DNA of 64,000 bases from Flavobacterium sp. SUN052 (GCF_028867935.1 NZ_JAPQNS010000002.1:558001-622000); one strand, 5' to 3'; positions 32,860-43,082 are shown, numbered from the stretch's first letter. A program made the numbers and translations. Notes: a model not told the origin generated them from the sequence alone.

Positions 32860-34536
32860 ATGCAGGCCACTACTGAACCTAAACCGTCTTTACTTACCCT
32901 CGTTGACACGTTCTACCAATTTGAGCGGTCGCAGCCCAACAAGATCTTTCTTCGTCAACCCGTCGGAGACTCCTTTATCGACTTTACCTGGGGCGAAGCG
33001 GGTCGGCAGGCTCGGGTGCTGGCCACGTACCTGCACTCGCTGGGGTTACCACCGGGCAGCAATATCGGTTTAGTATCTAAAAACTGCGCCCATTGGATCA
33101 TTGCCGACATTGCCATTATGATTAGCGGTCACGTGTCGGTGCCGTTTTATGCTACTCTTACGAGCGCCCAACTTCACCAGGTGCTGGATCATAGCGGATG
33201 CCCAGTGCTGTTTGTGGGTAAACTCGATGACTGGAAAGGTATGAAACCCGGCGTCCCGAAAGACATTGTCAGCATTCAATTTCCCGACTATGAAGCCCCC
33301 GACCATGATCTGGTGCAGTGGAACGACATCATGGACAATAACGAACCCATGACTGGCGAACACCACCCGTCGCTCGATGATCTGTTCACCATCATTTATA
33401 CGTCTGGCACCACGGGCAATCCCAAGGGTGTGATGATGAAATACCGGGCCATGGCTACAGCCCTCGACTGTACAAGGCATATTACGCATCTAGACCTACC
33501 CGAAACGCGCTTTTTCTCGTTCCTGCCGCTCTGCCACATTGCCGAGAGAAACGTGGTAGAAGCCAGCTGTCTGACAACCGGCGGCACCATTTATTTCGCC
33601 GAAACGCTCGAATCATTTGGCAAGAACCTGGCCACTGCCCGCCCTACTCATTTTCTGGCCGTACCCCGCATCTGGACGAAATTCCAATTGGGGATTCTGG
33701 CCAAAATGCCCCAGAAAAAACTGGATATGTTTCTTCGCATTCCCATTCTGTCGGGCATCGTGAAAAAGAAAATCCGCGAAGGTCTGGGCCTCAACGATGC
33801 CAAAATGATTCTGACGGGGGCAGCCCCGATGCCTACTTCCCTAATCCGCTGGTTCCGGCGATTGGGCATCATCATCCAGGAAGCCTATGGCATGAGCGAA
33901 AACCTCGGTGCCGTATCCATGATGCCATCCGACAACATAAAGGATGGTACCGTGGGTAAGATCTATCCGGGAATGGAAGTCAAAACAGACCCGATCACGG
34001 GTGAAATTGCCACTCGGGCCGCCTGGAACATGGTTGGCTACTTCCGCGAATCCGAGCTGACGGCCCAAACCATCCGCGATGGCTGGCTATACACCGGCGA
34101 CGTGGGCGAGGTTGACGAGGATAACTACCTAAAAATTACGGGTCGGGTCAAAGAGATGTACAAGACTGCCAAAGGCGAATACGTGGCTCCCGCCCAGATC
34201 GAATTTGGCTTCTCGGACAATAACCTGATTGAGCAGATTTGTGTGGCCGGGCAGAGTTTGCCACAGCCAGTGGCCCTTGTCGTACTGTCGGACCTGGGCC
34301 GTGCCGCCAACCGCGATAGCGTTACCGAAAGTCTGTCGGCCACTATGAACGCCCTGAACCCCAGACTGCATTCTTACGAGCGCGTAAAAAAAGTGGTAGT
34401 GGTGCGTGATTCCTGGACCGTCGACAACAACATGCTGACGCCAACCATGAAGACAAAACGCAATATTGTGGAAGCGCACTACAATCCGTTTATGGAAGAT
34501 TGGTATGAACGAACCGAAATGGTTGTTTGGGAGTAG
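32860..34536 (+). CDS. Long-chain fatty acid-CoA ligase (AMP-binding, FadD15-like)
   Basis: A 558-residue adenylate-forming enzyme that activates fatty acids to acyl-CoA with ATP. The P-loop-like motif YTSGTTGNPKGVMMKY is near residues 178-193, the A5-type motif QEAYGMSENLG near 344, and the A7/A8 region GWLYTGDVGEVDEDNYLKIT followed by GRVKEMYKTAKGEYV near 410-450. The C-terminal lysine region is TPTMKTKRN. I use the ATG at 32860 because a longer frame begins inside the inverted repeat at 32697-32788. It is a single transcription unit; nearby genes give no pathway clue. Confidence 0.93.
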   Translation: MQATTEPKPSLLTLVDTFYQFERSQPNKIFLRQPVGDSFIDFTWGEAGRQARVLATYLHSLGLPPGSNIGLVSKNCAHWIIADIAIMISGHVSVPFYATLTSAQLHQVLDHSGCPVLFVGKLDDWKGMKPGVPKDIVSIQFPDYEAPDHDLVQWNDIMDNNEPMTGEHHPSLDDLFTIIYTSGTTGNPKGVMMKYRAMATALDCTRHITHLDLPETRFFSFLPLCHIAERNVVEASCLTTGGTIYFAETLESFGKNLATARPTHFLAVPRIWTKFQLGILAKMPQKKLDMFLRIPILSGIVKKKIREGLGLNDAKMILTGAAPMPTSLIRWFRRLGIIIQEAYGMSENLGAVSMMPSDNIKDGTVGKIYPGMEVKTDPITGEIATRAAWNMVGYFRESELTAQTIRDGWLYTGDVGEVDEDNYLKITGRVKEMYKTAKGEYVAPAQIEFGFSDNNLIEQICVAGQSLPQPVALVVLSDLGRAANRDSVTESLSATMNALNPRLHSYERVKKVVVVRDSWTVDNNMLTPTMKTKRNIVEAHYNPFMEDWYERTEMVVWE

Positions 34537-34628
34537 TTTTCTGGCAAAAAACCCTTACCTTTTGGTTTCTAAACGCAACTGTTATTACCAACCGCTTGTC
34601 TTTCTGACTGACTCACCGCTATACTCTT

Positions 34629-36173
34629 ATGGCCTGGTTATCTCCTTATTCGCAACCCTTGACGGCTTCACAGGCGGCCCACCTGCTCCGGCGAGCTACG
34701 CTCGGGCCAACACCCGCCCAGGTAAAGCAGTTTACAGGCCTCAAACCCGATGCGGCCCTCAAACTGTTATTGGCCACCCAACCTACTCCTCCCCCACCGG
34801 TGGATGTGGCTACCGCGAAAACATTTGTGGATTTGCCCTTTAATGAAACGTTGCAGGGACAACATGCCAACTACCTGAAAAACTGGTGGCTGGGCCTGAT
34901 GATCAACGAGGGAACGTCGGTGCAGGAGAAGCTTACCATTTTCTGGCAGAATCACTTCGTTTCAACCTACGCCACGGTGTCGGATGCCCGGTACCTGTAT
35001 CGTCAACTGGCGCTCATCCGGCAGCATGCGGTCGGCAACTTCCGGCAGTTTGTGATCGACATGACCAAAGATCCGGCCATGCTGCGCTACCTCAACGGAA
35101 ATCAGAATGTGGCCAACAAACCCAACGAAAACTACGGGCGGGAACTTCAGGAACTATTTACGATTGGGCTGGGCGGCAAATACACGGAGGACGATGTAAA
35201 AGCCGCTACCCGTGTACTGACGGGATGGCTCGACACGGGTTATCGCGTCGCAACCACCGCTGACATTGTTGTTACCTTCCGGGCTAACCAGCACGACACA
35301 ACCGACAAGAAATTTTCGGAAGCCTACGGAAATTATACCGTGAAAGGAAAAACCGGCAATACAGCAGGCGACGACGAACTAACCGATATGGTCGACATGA
35401 TTCTGCGCCAGCCCGAAACAGCCCGTTTTATCATACGAAAACTCTATCGGTTCTATGTCGCTACCGAAATTACGCCCGATATCGAGACCAATTTTATTGA
35501 ACCATTGGCCAAGGTATACCGGGATAATAAATACGAACTAAAACCCGTGCTGACGGCCCTGTTTAGCAGCGACCATTTCTACGACGAAAACCAGCGCGGG
35601 GCCATCATCCGCTCTCCACTCGAACTGATAGTGGGGACATTGCGGCACTTCGGACTGAAAGCGCCGGAATCAGGAACAGCTCCCTTTAACACCCTGGGCG
35701 AATACATCCGTGCTCGCTCTCGCGAACAGCAAATGGATGTATACGAACAATCGACGGTATTTGGCTACCGGCCTTACTACGACACGGGTCTCGACCGTAT
35801 CTGGATTAGCGCCAACACACTGGCTTTACGGTCGCTGTACACGGATCAACTTTTGCGCGGATCAATCAAAGTGAACAACGTTGTGTTTGGCCCTGATTCG
35901 GTGGAGGTGATAAAAGCTCTTCCCACTCCCGACGACCCTGTAAAACTGGTTGATGAGTTGACCGCCCAGTTGTTTGCGGTTCCACTAACAAAATCACAAA
36001 AGGACTTTTTGATTGATCAGGTGCTGGTTCCCGGCTTGCCCCGCTATGAATGGGCACTGGAGTGGAACGATTACATGGGCAACCCGAATAATGCCCGCAA
36101 GATGAGTGTCAAAACGAAACTGGATAACCTGTTTGTATACATGTTCCGCATGGCGGAGTTCCAAATGTCATAA
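34629..36173 (+). CDS. DUF1800 family protein
   Basis: A 514-residue member of the DUF1800 family. The N-terminal hallmark HLLRRATLGPTPAQV is near residues 18-32, followed by NWWLGLMINEG, EKLTIFWQNHF, NENYGRELQELFTIGLG and AATRVLTGW, all typical. No clear signal peptide is present. The DUF1501 gene starts 2 bases after its stop; the two families almost always occur side by side and are thought to be exported or work together, function unknown. The pair is followed after 5 bases by a histidine kinase. Confidence 0.93.
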   Translation: MAWLSPYSQPLTASQAAHLLRRATLGPTPAQVKQFTGLKPDAALKLLLATQPTPPPPVDVATAKTFVDLPFNETLQGQHANYLKNWWLGLMINEGTSVQEKLTIFWQNHFVSTYATVSDARYLYRQLALIRQHAVGNFRQFVIDMTKDPAMLRYLNGNQNVANKPNENYGRELQELFTIGLGGKYTEDDVKAATRVLTGWLDTGYRVATTADIVVTFRANQHDTTDKKFSEAYGNYTVKGKTGNTAGDDELTDMVDMILRQPETARFIIRKLYRFYVATEITPDIETNFIEPLAKVYRDNKYELKPVLTALFSSDHFYDENQRGAIIRSPLELIVGTLRHFGLKAPESGTAPFNTLGEYIRARSREQQMDVYEQSTVFGYRPYYDTGLDRIWISANTLALRSLYTDQLLRGSIKVNNVVFGPDSVEVIKALPTPDDPVKLVDELTAQLFAVPLTKSQKDFLIDQVLVPGLPRYEWALEWNDYMGNPNNARKMSVKTKLDNLFVYMFRMAEFQMS

Positions 36174-36175
36174 CT

Positions 36176-37741
36176 ATGAAACGTCGCGATTTTATACAAT
36201 ACGCAACTGCCGGTGTTATGACCCCGGTGGCGCTTGGCGGCTACAGTGCCCAGGCCTACGGTCAATCGTCGTTATTGAACTCTCTAGCTGCGGTGGCTGA
36301 TGTCAACGACCGGGTGCTGGTTCTCATTCAGCTCAACGGTGGCAACGATGGTCTGAACATGGTTATCCCCCTCGACCAGATGAGCGTTTACAATACCTTA
36401 CGGGCTAACATTGCCATTCAGGAATCGAAGGTGTTACGCCTAACCAACACGGTGGTGACGGGTATTCACCCAGCCATGACCGGCGTACGCGATCTGTTCA
36501 ATGAGGGCAAAGTGTCTATTGTTCACTCGGTGTCGTACCCGGCGGCTTCGCAGTCGCACTTTCGGGCCAGCGACATCTGGTTTACGGGTGCCAGCAGCAA
36601 CCAAACCCTCACCACGGGTTGGATAGGTCGGTATTTAGACGAAGAGTTTCCCGGTTACCCGGCCAAATATCCCAGCACGGATATGCCCGACCCGCTGGCG
36701 ATTCAAATCAACTACATTACATCCACGGCTTTGCTCGGTCCAGAGCAATCGATGGCCATTGCCATACAAAATCCCGACACCTTTGCGACTCTTGTCGGCG
36801 ACAAAGTGAGTCTCGACCCAAGCCCAACTGATAACACCCCTGCCGGACGGAGCATCGCCTACATCCGTCAGCAACAGGTTTCATCGGTGCAATATGCAGG
36901 GCAGATAAAAACGGCTGCGGGGAAGGGGAAAAATTTGGTAACCTATCCAACCGGCAACTCCCTGGCCGACCAGCTAAAAATTGTTGCCCGCTTGATTCAC
37001 GGAGGTTTACGGACCAAAGTCTATTACGTATCTATTGGCGGCTTCGATACGCACGCCACTCAAACTGACGCTACCGACACGAGCATTGGTGCCCATGCAA
37101 CCTTGCTCAAACAGGTTTCCGACGGTATAAAAGCATTCATGGACGACCTCCGGGTATTAGGAATCGACAAGCGGGTCGCCGGAATGACGTTTTCGGAATT
37201 TGGTCGACGGGCGGGTTCCAACAGCTCGCGTGGCACCGATCACGGGCAGGCAGCCCCCTTGTTTGTATTTGCCGGAGAGGGTATCAAAACCCAGTTTGTG
37301 GGCAAAAACCCTAACCTCTCCGATCTCGACAACAACACGATTAAGATGCAGACTGACTTCCGTTCGGTTTATTCGGCACTGCTCACCGACTGGCTCGGCG
37401 AAACGACGAATACGTCAACCAGCGTGCTGCTGAAACCCTACGACCCTGCCCCCATGTTCCGCCAGTCGGTGATGGCTACCGAAGATCCATTCGTCACCTT
37501 CCGTATGTTTCCGAACCCCGCCGTTAGCGATGTCATGATCGAATCGGAATTGTTTGGGCCGGGTGGATTGCAGTCGTTGCGGGTAGTCGACATGGCAGGG
37601 CGGCAAGTAAGCGTACCCGTCGAGCGGCTCAACAACGATTCCTACCGCCTAAGTGTGCGCGAGTTACCCATTGGCAATTATGTAGTGGCAGTAGAAGCAA
37701 ACAAACGCAAACTAACGAATCGGCTGATGGTGAGTCGGTAA
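36176..37741 (+). CDS. DUF1501 family protein with T9SS C-terminal sorting domain
   Basis: A 521-residue exported protein. The N-terminus MKRRDFIQYATAGVMTPVAL is a twin-arginine-type signal. The DUF1501 body has LIQLNGGNDGLNMVIP near residue 50, HFRASDIWFTG, YYVSIGGFDTH and MTFSEFGRR, resembling the alkaline-phosphatase/sulfatase-like fold. The last 80 residues begin FRMFPNPAVSDVMIES and end in a beta-sandwich typical of the type IX secretion sorting domain, so the protein should be placed on the cell surface. It is co-transcribed with the DUF1800 gene 2 bases upstream. A Tat-type signal combined with a T9SS tail is noteworthy. Confidence 0.93.
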   Translation: MKRRDFIQYATAGVMTPVALGGYSAQAYGQSSLLNSLAAVADVNDRVLVLIQLNGGNDGLNMVIPLDQMSVYNTLRANIAIQESKVLRLTNTVVTGIHPAMTGVRDLFNEGKVSIVHSVSYPAASQSHFRASDIWFTGASSNQTLTTGWIGRYLDEEFPGYPAKYPSTDMPDPLAIQINYITSTALLGPEQSMAIAIQNPDTFATLVGDKVSLDPSPTDNTPAGRSIAYIRQQQVSSVQYAGQIKTAAGKGKNLVTYPTGNSLADQLKIVARLIHGGLRTKVYYVSIGGFDTHATQTDATDTSIGAHATLLKQVSDGIKAFMDDLRVLGIDKRVAGMTFSEFGRRAGSNSSRGTDHGQAAPLFVFAGEGIKTQFVGKNPNLSDLDNNTIKMQTDFRSVYSALLTDWLGETTNTSTSVLLKPYDPAPMFRQSVMATEDPFVTFRMFPNPAVSDVMIESELFGPGGLQSLRVVDMAGRQVSVPVERLNNDSYRLSVRELPIGNYVVAVEANKRKLTNRLMVSR

Positions 37742-37746
37742 TCGAT

Positions 37747-38952
37747 ATGCCAATATCCAATGACCACCTAACCAACTTATCAGAGCGCGAACGCACCGCC
37801 GTATTGGCACAGCAACAACAGGCCGAGTTGCTTGAACGGGTTATGAACGCTACCCTGACTGCTATTGTGGTACACGAAAGCGTTTACAACGAAGCAGGCG
37901 ATATTATCGACTTCCGGCTGACTCAGCTAAATCAGATGGCGGCCGATCTGCTTCGCTTGCCCATTGAAGCCATTCATAACCAGCTACTCTCCCGCTATTT
38001 TCCAGGTGTACAGGATACTCCCCTATTCGAAAAGTACCGCCGGGTTGTTAAAACGGGTAAACCAAGCCGCATCGAGTTGCCTTTTAATGATCGGTGGTAC
38101 GACTTATCGGTAACCCGCTTTGGCAGTGGGCTTGTAGTGGTGGTTCAGGAGATTACGCACATGCACCACTATCGGCAACAACTTGAGCTGGCCAACCGCG
38201 AACTCAAGCGATCTAACGAGAGCCTGAAATCGTTTGCCTACATTGCCTCTCACGATTTGCAGGAGCCGCTGCGCAAAATCACCTCGTTTGCCGACGTACT
38301 TCACAACCGGCATGCTGGCCAGTTTGATGCCGAAACAACCGATATTATACGGCGCATCAGTGAATCGGCCGAGCGAATGCGGATGCTCATTCACGATTTG
38401 CTGACTTATTCGCAGGTTGAGATGCGCCAGGACTCCTTTGAGTCTATTGATCTGACTTCTTTAATTCAGGGTTTGGCCGAGGAAGAGCTCTGGGTGGCTC
38501 TGCGTAAAAGCAAAGCAAAACTAGAGTTTATTAATTTGCCTACGCTTCAGGCTGATCCACTCCAAATGCGGCAGTTGTTTCAGAATCTTATTTCAAACGC
38601 TATAAAATTCTGCCATCCCGACCAGGCACCGATCGTAACCATCAGCAGCCGTCAACTAAGCCGGGCTGACGTGCCCGCAGGCTTACTGTCGCCCAGCGTT
38701 TCCGACCAAAACAACCCGGTTAGCGATGTCTTCTATGAAGTTTCTGTAACGGATAACGGGATTGGCTTCGATGAAAAATACCTGGACCGCATTTTTCAGG
38801 TCTTTCAACGGTTGCACGGCCGAAAGCAGTATTCGGGATCAGGGATCGGTCTGGCTATTTGCTACAAAATTGTGGAGCGGCACAATGGGGCGATCACTGC
38901 CACTAGCGAACTGAGCAAGGGGAGCACCTTTCGGGTTTATTTACCAGGGTAA
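37747..38952 (+). CDS. PAS-type sensor histidine kinase
   Basis: A 401-residue soluble kinase without membrane segments. A PAS-like domain covers about residues 25-145 (DFRLTQLNQMAADLL and FGSGLVVVVQEITHMHHY). A short coiled coil leads to HisKA with H169 in YIASHDLQEPLRKI, then HATPase with QNLISNAIKF, VTDNGIGFDEKYLDRIFQ and SGSGIGLAICYKIVE. The catalytic part resembles that of the ethylene-receptor-like kinase in this window. Its ATG is 5 bases after the DUF1501 stop, so it is transcribed with the DUF1800/DUF1501 pair. No receiver protein is adjacent, so its partner is unknown. Confidence 0.92.
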   Translation: MPISNDHLTNLSERERTAVLAQQQQAELLERVMNATLTAIVVHESVYNEAGDIIDFRLTQLNQMAADLLRLPIEAIHNQLLSRYFPGVQDTPLFEKYRRVVKTGKPSRIELPFNDRWYDLSVTRFGSGLVVVVQEITHMHHYRQQLELANRELKRSNESLKSFAYIASHDLQEPLRKITSFADVLHNRHAGQFDAETTDIIRRISESAERMRMLIHDLLTYSQVEMRQDSFESIDLTSLIQGLAEEELWVALRKSKAKLEFINLPTLQADPLQMRQLFQNLISNAIKFCHPDQAPIVTISSRQLSRADVPAGLLSPSVSDQNNPVSDVFYEVSVTDNGIGFDEKYLDRIFQVFQRLHGRKQYSGSGIGLAICYKIVERHNGAITATSELSKGSTFRVYLPG

Positions 38953-38991
38953 CGAGTAACCAGTCAATTTAAAGGCTGCATTCCATTCTTG

Positions 38992-39044
38992 GAAAGCGCG
39001 TGTTTGGCAACCTGCTTATCAGGGAAGACCAAACACGCGCTTTC
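38992..39044 (+). terminator. 16-bp perfect stem hairpin
   Basis: 38992-39007 pairs perfectly with 39029-39044 (core AAAGCGCGTGTTTGG) around a 21-base loop, 40 bases after the kinase stop. It is the likely end of the DUF1800-DUF1501-kinase operon. Confidence 0.7.
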
Positions 39045-39302
39045 TGCATTTAGTAGGTACAATTTTATTTAGTGGCTTTTCTATAAAAACATCGATTTAA
39101 CAGAAATAGGCCATTTTTTACTTTAAAAACGTAAACTATATTTATAGTATTTAATAATTTTACATATTTTTCTTGCGAAAGACGATTTTTTTAAATCTTT
39201 TTGTTCTATTAACACGTTAACAAACTAACTGGATATTAGCTTTCAATAGGCAATCTCCCTACAGACAAAATATCAACTTCATTCGATAAATTAAGTACCG
39301 TT
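39045..39302. other. AT-rich gap without a gene
   Basis: About 260 AT-rich bases with several A and T runs, between the operon terminator and the small gene at 39303. It presumably holds that gene's promoter, but no clear -33/-7 pair is visible. Confidence 0.4.
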
Positions 39303-39581
39303 ATGTTGACTGCCGAATTCAAATCAATGGATGTACAGGAACAGCTCAGCCTTACCTACAAAGAAGGTACGCTGCTGTCGAGCCTTACTAGCAATACCCA
39401 AATGCGGAGTCTTTATTACTTAGACTCCCATTTTGTCGATATTACCTGCGTACCAGTTCTAAAAGGCTGGTTTACAACCTGGCAGGTCTCATCGATCCGT
39501 CATTATCTTGATATGCCATCTAATACACTTTGTCTAGACGAATTCATTGCCGGCTATTCGGTGGACGACCTGATGAAGTAA
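39303..39581 (+). CDS. Small hypothetical protein
   Basis: A 92-residue protein with no signal peptide, membrane segment or known motif. Composition is ordinary (MLTAEFKSMDVQEQ at the start, ending AGYSVDDLMK), with one Trp pair region GWFTTWQVSS. It stands alone between two strong hairpins (38992-39044 and 39604-39662), which supports a separate transcription unit and a real gene. I do not recognise it. Confidence 0.55.
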   Translation: MLTAEFKSMDVQEQLSLTYKEGTLLSSLTSNTQMRSLYYLDSHFVDITCVPVLKGWFTTWQVSSIRHYLDMPSNTLCLDEFIAGYSVDDLMK

Positions 39582-39603
39582 GCTGCGCGTAGTTGAGTAA
39601 GTT

Positions 39604-39662
39604 GAAAAGACGTAAGGCAAAAGACTTTGTTTCTGACATTGTCTTTTGCCTTACGTCTTTTC
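39604..39662. terminator. 22-bp perfect stem hairpin
   Basis: 39604-39625 pairs perfectly with 39641-39662 (core AAGACGTAAGGCAAAAGAC) around a 15-base loop, between the small gene and maeB. It is a strong transcription barrier. Confidence 0.7.
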
Positions 39663-39700
39663 TCTTTCATCGACAGGCGGTCTATTTCACCTTACTTGCG

Positions 39701-39708
39701 TACCTTCG
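39701..39708 (+). promoter_or_regulatory. Candidate -7 box of maeB
   Basis: TACCTTCG is one base from TAnnTTTG and lies 32 bases before the maeB ATG, just beyond the hairpin. No clear -33 element is seen. Confidence 0.3.
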
Positions 39709-39740
39709 CGTCTCTGACAGAACCCTCGAAACCTATTAAT

Positions 39741-42008
39741 ATGCAACAGAAAATCCGGCGTGAAGACGCCCTCGACTACCACTCAAAGGGTCGCCCTGGA
39801 AAATTAGAAGTTATTCCTTCGAAAGAATATAGCACCCAGCGCGACCTTTCATTAGCTTATTCGCCCGGTGTGGCCGAACCCTGTCTGGCCATTGCCGACA
39901 ATATCGAAGACGTTTATAAATACACTGGAAAAGGGAACCTGGTTGCCGTTATTTCAAACGGCACCGCTGTTCTGGGCCTTGGTGATATTGGCCCCGAAGC
40001 CGGAAAACCGGTTATGGAAGGCAAGGGGTTGCTATTCAAAATCTACGCTGACATCGACGTGTTCGACATTGAACTGAACACGAAAGACGTTGACGAATTT
40101 GTGCGGACCGTAAAGATTCTGGAGCCAACTTTTGGCGGGGTAAACCTCGAAGACATAAAGGCCCCGGAGTGTTTCGAGATCGAGGAACGTCTCAAAAAAG
40201 AGATGAACATTCCGATCATGCACGACGATCAGCACGGAACAGCTATCATTTCGGGTGCAGCGCTGCTCAACGCACTGGAACTGGTTGGGAAGAAGATCGA
40301 CGAGGTAAAGATCCTGGTGAACGGGGCTGGTGCTTCAGCCATTTCCTGCTCGAAACTCTACGTTGCTCTTGGTGCCAATGTCAAAAACATTGTGATGTGC
40401 GACTCGAAAGGTCCCATCCGTGCTGACCGTACTGATCTGGACGAGCGTAAAGGCATTTTTGCTACCTCACGCAATGTAAACTCGCTGGAGGAAGCGTTTG
40501 TGGATGCCGACGTGTTCATCGGACTGTCGAAGGGCAATGTGGTAAGTCAGGCAATGGTGCAGAGCATGGCCGCTAACCCGATTGTGTTTGCGATGGCCAA
40601 CCCCACTCCCGAAATCAGCTATGAGGATGCCATGTCGGCGCGCCCCGACCTGATTATGGCAACGGGCCGCTCCGACTATCCGAACCAGGTGAACAACGTG
40701 CTGGGTTTCCCCTATATTTTCCGGGGAGCGCTAGACGTTCGGGCTACGGAAATCAACGAACCCATGAAACTGGCGGCTACGCTTGCCCTGGCAGAACTGG
40801 CCAAAAAGCCCGTCCCTGATCTGGTGAATCTGGCTTATAGTACTGATAACCTGATGTTTGGCCGGACGTATATCATTCCCAAACCGGTTGACCCACGTCT
40901 GCTAGCAACGGTAGCACCAGCGGTTGCGCGGGCTGCTATGGAATCGGGCGTCGCCAAATACCCGATTACAGACTGGGATGCGTATGAAAGTCAACTAGCC
41001 CGTCGACTGGGGCAGGACAACCGGATTTCGCGGGTAATTATTAACAAAGCAAAATCGGCTCCGAAGCGGGTTGTATTTGCCGATGCTGAGAATTTGAAAG
41101 TGCTGAAAGCCGCTCAACAAGTAATGGACGAAGGCATTGCCCGCCCCATTTTGCTGGGTGAAACGGCGATGATTCGGCAAATGATCGAACAGAACAACAT
41201 CGACCTCGGCGACACGCCCATTATTGATCCTCGTGCTCCAGAGCAGGAAGATATGATTCAGAAATTTGCGGATTTGTACTTTCAGAAACGGCAACGCAAG
41301 GGTGTAAACATGCGCGAAGCTCGCAAACTGATGTACTTCCGCAATTATTTCGGAGCCATGATGGTGGAAACGGGTGAGGCCGATGCCTTTATTTCGGGAC
41401 TTACACGCAACTACCCCGATACCATTCGGCCGGCCCTTCAGGTAATTGGCCGCGATAAAGGGGTGAAAAAAGTGGCAGGTATGCACATTTTGCTCACCAA
41501 GAAAGGGCCGCTGTTTTTCTCCGATACTACGGTAAATTTCAACCCTACCGCCGAAGAAGTTGTTGAAATTACAGAGCTGACAGCCAAAGCGGTTGAGCAT
41601 TTCAATATCAAGCCGCGAATCGCTCTGGTAACCTACTCGAACTTCGGTAGCGCCAAGGGCGATGATGCTGAGAAAATGAATCAGGCCATCGAAATGTTGC
41701 ATCAGCGCAATCCCGACATGGTGGTTGATGGTGAAATTCAAGCTCACTTAGCGTTCAATACCGACTTGCTCAAGCAAAACCACCCCTTCAGCAAACTTAT
41801 CGACGAAGGGGCTAACACGCTGATATTCCCGAATTTATCGGCCAGCAACATTGCCTATAACCTGATGTCGGAGGTGGGCGGTGCCGATGCGATCGGACCA
41901 ATCTTATTGGGTCTTCGCAAACCCGTACACGTGTTGCAGTTAGGCTCGTCAGAACGCGAAATCGTAAATATGGTGGCTATCGCCGTTGTTGAAGCACAAG
42001 GAAAATAA
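39741..42008 (+). CDS. maeB: NADP-dependent malic enzyme with phosphotransacetylase-like C-terminus
   Basis: A 755-residue enzyme converting malate to pyruvate and CO2 with NADP reduction. The malic N-terminal domain (about 15-150) has [14 protein letters not shown] and [20 protein letters not shown]. The NAD-binding domain (about 165-400) has [14 protein letters not shown] and the Rossmann motif [11 protein letters not shown]. The C-terminal half (about 430-750) is a phosphate acetyltransferase-like domain starting around [16 protein letters not shown]; in MaeB-type enzymes this half is regulatory, binding acetyl-CoA, rather than catalytic. Length matches the family. I use the ATG at 39741, since an upstream in-frame extension runs into the terminator hairpin. 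Confidence 0.95.
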   Translation: MQQKIRREDALDYHSKGRPGKLEVIPSKEYSTQRDLSLAYSPGVAEPCLAIADNIEDVYKYTGKGNLVAVISNGTAVLGLGDIGPEAGKPVMEGKGLLFKIYADIDVFDIELNTKDVDEFVRTVKILEPTFGGVNLEDIKAPECFEIEERLKKEMNIPIMHDDQHGTAIISGAALLNALELVGKKIDEVKILVNGAGASAISCSKLYVALGANVKNIVMCDSKGPIRADRTDLDERKGIFATSRNVNSLEEAFVDADVFIGLSKGNVVSQAMVQSMAANPIVFAMANPTPEISYEDAMSARPDLIMATGRSDYPNQVNNVLGFPYIFRGALDVRATEINEPMKLAATLALAELAKKPVPDLVNLAYSTDNLMFGRTYIIPKPVDPRLLATVAPAVARAAMESGVAKYPITDWDAYESQLARRLGQDNRISRVIINKAKSAPKRVVFADAENLKVLKAAQQVMDEGIARPILLGETAMIRQMIEQNNIDLGDTPIIDPRAPEQEDMIQKFADLYFQKRQRKGVNMREARKLMYFRNYFGAMMVETGEADAFISGLTRNYPDTIRPALQVIGRDKGVKKVAGMHILLTKKGPLFFSDTTVNFNPTAEEVVEITELTAKAVEHFNIKPRIALVTYSNFGSAKGDDAEKMNQAIEMLHQRNPDMVVDGEIQAHLAFNTDLLKQNHPFSKLIDEGANTLIFPNLSASNIAYNLMSEVGGADAIGPILLGLRKPVHVLQLGSSEREIVNMVAIAVVEAQGK

Positions 42009-42013
42009 GTTGA

Positions 42014-42093
42014 CAGTTGGCAGCAGCAGTTGGCATTACGTACAGGGTAAGGTTGTTGACTCTGGACTTACTGCCAACTGCTGCTGCCAACTG
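42014..42093. terminator. 22-bp perfect stem hairpin, TTGGCAG family
   Basis: 42014-42035 pairs perfectly with 42072-42093; the arms are CAGTTGGCAGCAGCAG plus TTGGCA. The loop is 36 bases. It begins 5 bases after the maeB stop and ends 11 bases before the trpS ATG. Its wording recurs at 44818-44889. Confidence 0.65.
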
Positions 42094-42104
42094 CTACTAC
42101 AATT

Positions 42105-43082
42105 ATGAGAATTCTCACAGGCATACAAAGTAGCGGGCGGCCGCATTTGGGTAATATTTTAGGGGCTATTGTTCCCGCTATCAAGCTATCGCAGGAAGCA
42201 GCTAATGAATCGTTTCTGTTCATTGCGGATTTACACTCACTTACTACGTTGAAAGACGGCGTTACACGCCGGGAATACGTGCGGGCTATTGCCTCAACGT
42301 GGTTAGCCTTCGGGTACGACACAACGCGGAATACGATCTGGCGGCAGTCGCGGGTACCTGAGCATGCTGAGCTGGCCTGGTATCTGAACTGCTTCACGCC
42401 CATGCCGATGTTACAGAACGCGACCTCGTTTAAAGACAAGGTTGAGAAACTGGGGCCTTCGGCAGTGAGTGCCGGTTTGTTTACCTATCCGGTGTTGCAG
42501 GCAGCTGACATTTTGCTGTACGACACCAATCTGGTACCTGTTGGTAAAGACCAGCGGCAACATATAGAGATGACTCGTGATCTGGCTTCTGCGGTTAACC
42601 GCCAGTACGATTCGGAGGTGTTTGTACTGCCCGAAGCGCGTATTGATGAGCGCATTATGACGATTCCGGGCATCGACGGGGCCAAAATGAGTAAGTCGTA
42701 CGGTAATTACATCGACATATTCCAGTCGACAAATGAGCTATACAAGGTTATCAAGAAAATAAAGTCGGACTCGACCCCGCTGGAAGAACCTAAAAACCCG
42801 GATACCGACATTACGTTTCAACTCTACAGCCTGATCGGGTCCCCTGAGCAGGTTGCCCAAATGCGCCAGAACTACGAAGGGGGCAATTACGGATACGGTC
42901 ACGCCAAAAAGGAGTTGTACGAGCTGATTCTGACGAAATACGCTACCGAACGCGAACGTTTTGATTTCTACATGACCAATAACGACGAACTGGAACGGGA
43001 GCTACAGGCCGGTGAAGAAAAAGCCCGCGCCGTGGCCCAAAAGACCATTGAGCGCGTCCGGACGGTTATGGGCTTTAATTGA
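42105..43082 (+). CDS. trpS: Tryptophan-tRNA ligase
   Basis: A 325-residue class I aminoacyl-tRNA synthetase that charges tRNA-Trp in the cytosol. The HIGH-type motif is PHLGN (H14) and the KMSKS motif is intact (KMSKS near residues 194-198). Typical family segments are FLFIADLHSLT, YPVLQAADILLY and VPVGKDQRQHIEMTRDLA. Length is normal for bacterial TrpRS. The ATG lies only 11 bases beyond the hairpin after maeB, so its own promoter would lie in or before the hairpin, or read-through supplies expression. Confidence 0.97.
   Translation: MRILTGIQSSGRPHLGNILGAIVPAIKLSQEAANESFLFIADLHSLTTLKDGVTRREYVRAIASTWLAFGYDTTRNTIWRQSRVPEHAELAWYLNCFTPMPMLQNATSFKDKVEKLGPSAVSAGLFTYPVLQAADILLYDTNLVPVGKDQRQHIEMTRDLASAVNRQYDSEVFVLPEARIDERIMTIPGIDGAKMSKSYGNYIDIFQSTNELYKVIKKIKSDSTPLEEPKNPDTDITFQLYSLIGSPEQVAQMRQNYEGGNYGYGHAKKELYELILTKYATERERFDFYMTNNDELERELQAGEEKARAVAQKTIERVRTVMGFN

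Noticed and set aside
40995..41747. Minus-strand 250-residue open frame inside maeB
   Set aside because: Antisense to the conserved phosphotransacetylase-like half of maeB, with no motifs of its own.
39741..42008. Malic enzyme plus a second active phosphotransacetylase
   Set aside because: The C-terminal half is the usual regulatory domain of MaeB-type enzymes, so no separate acetyltransferase activity is claimed.
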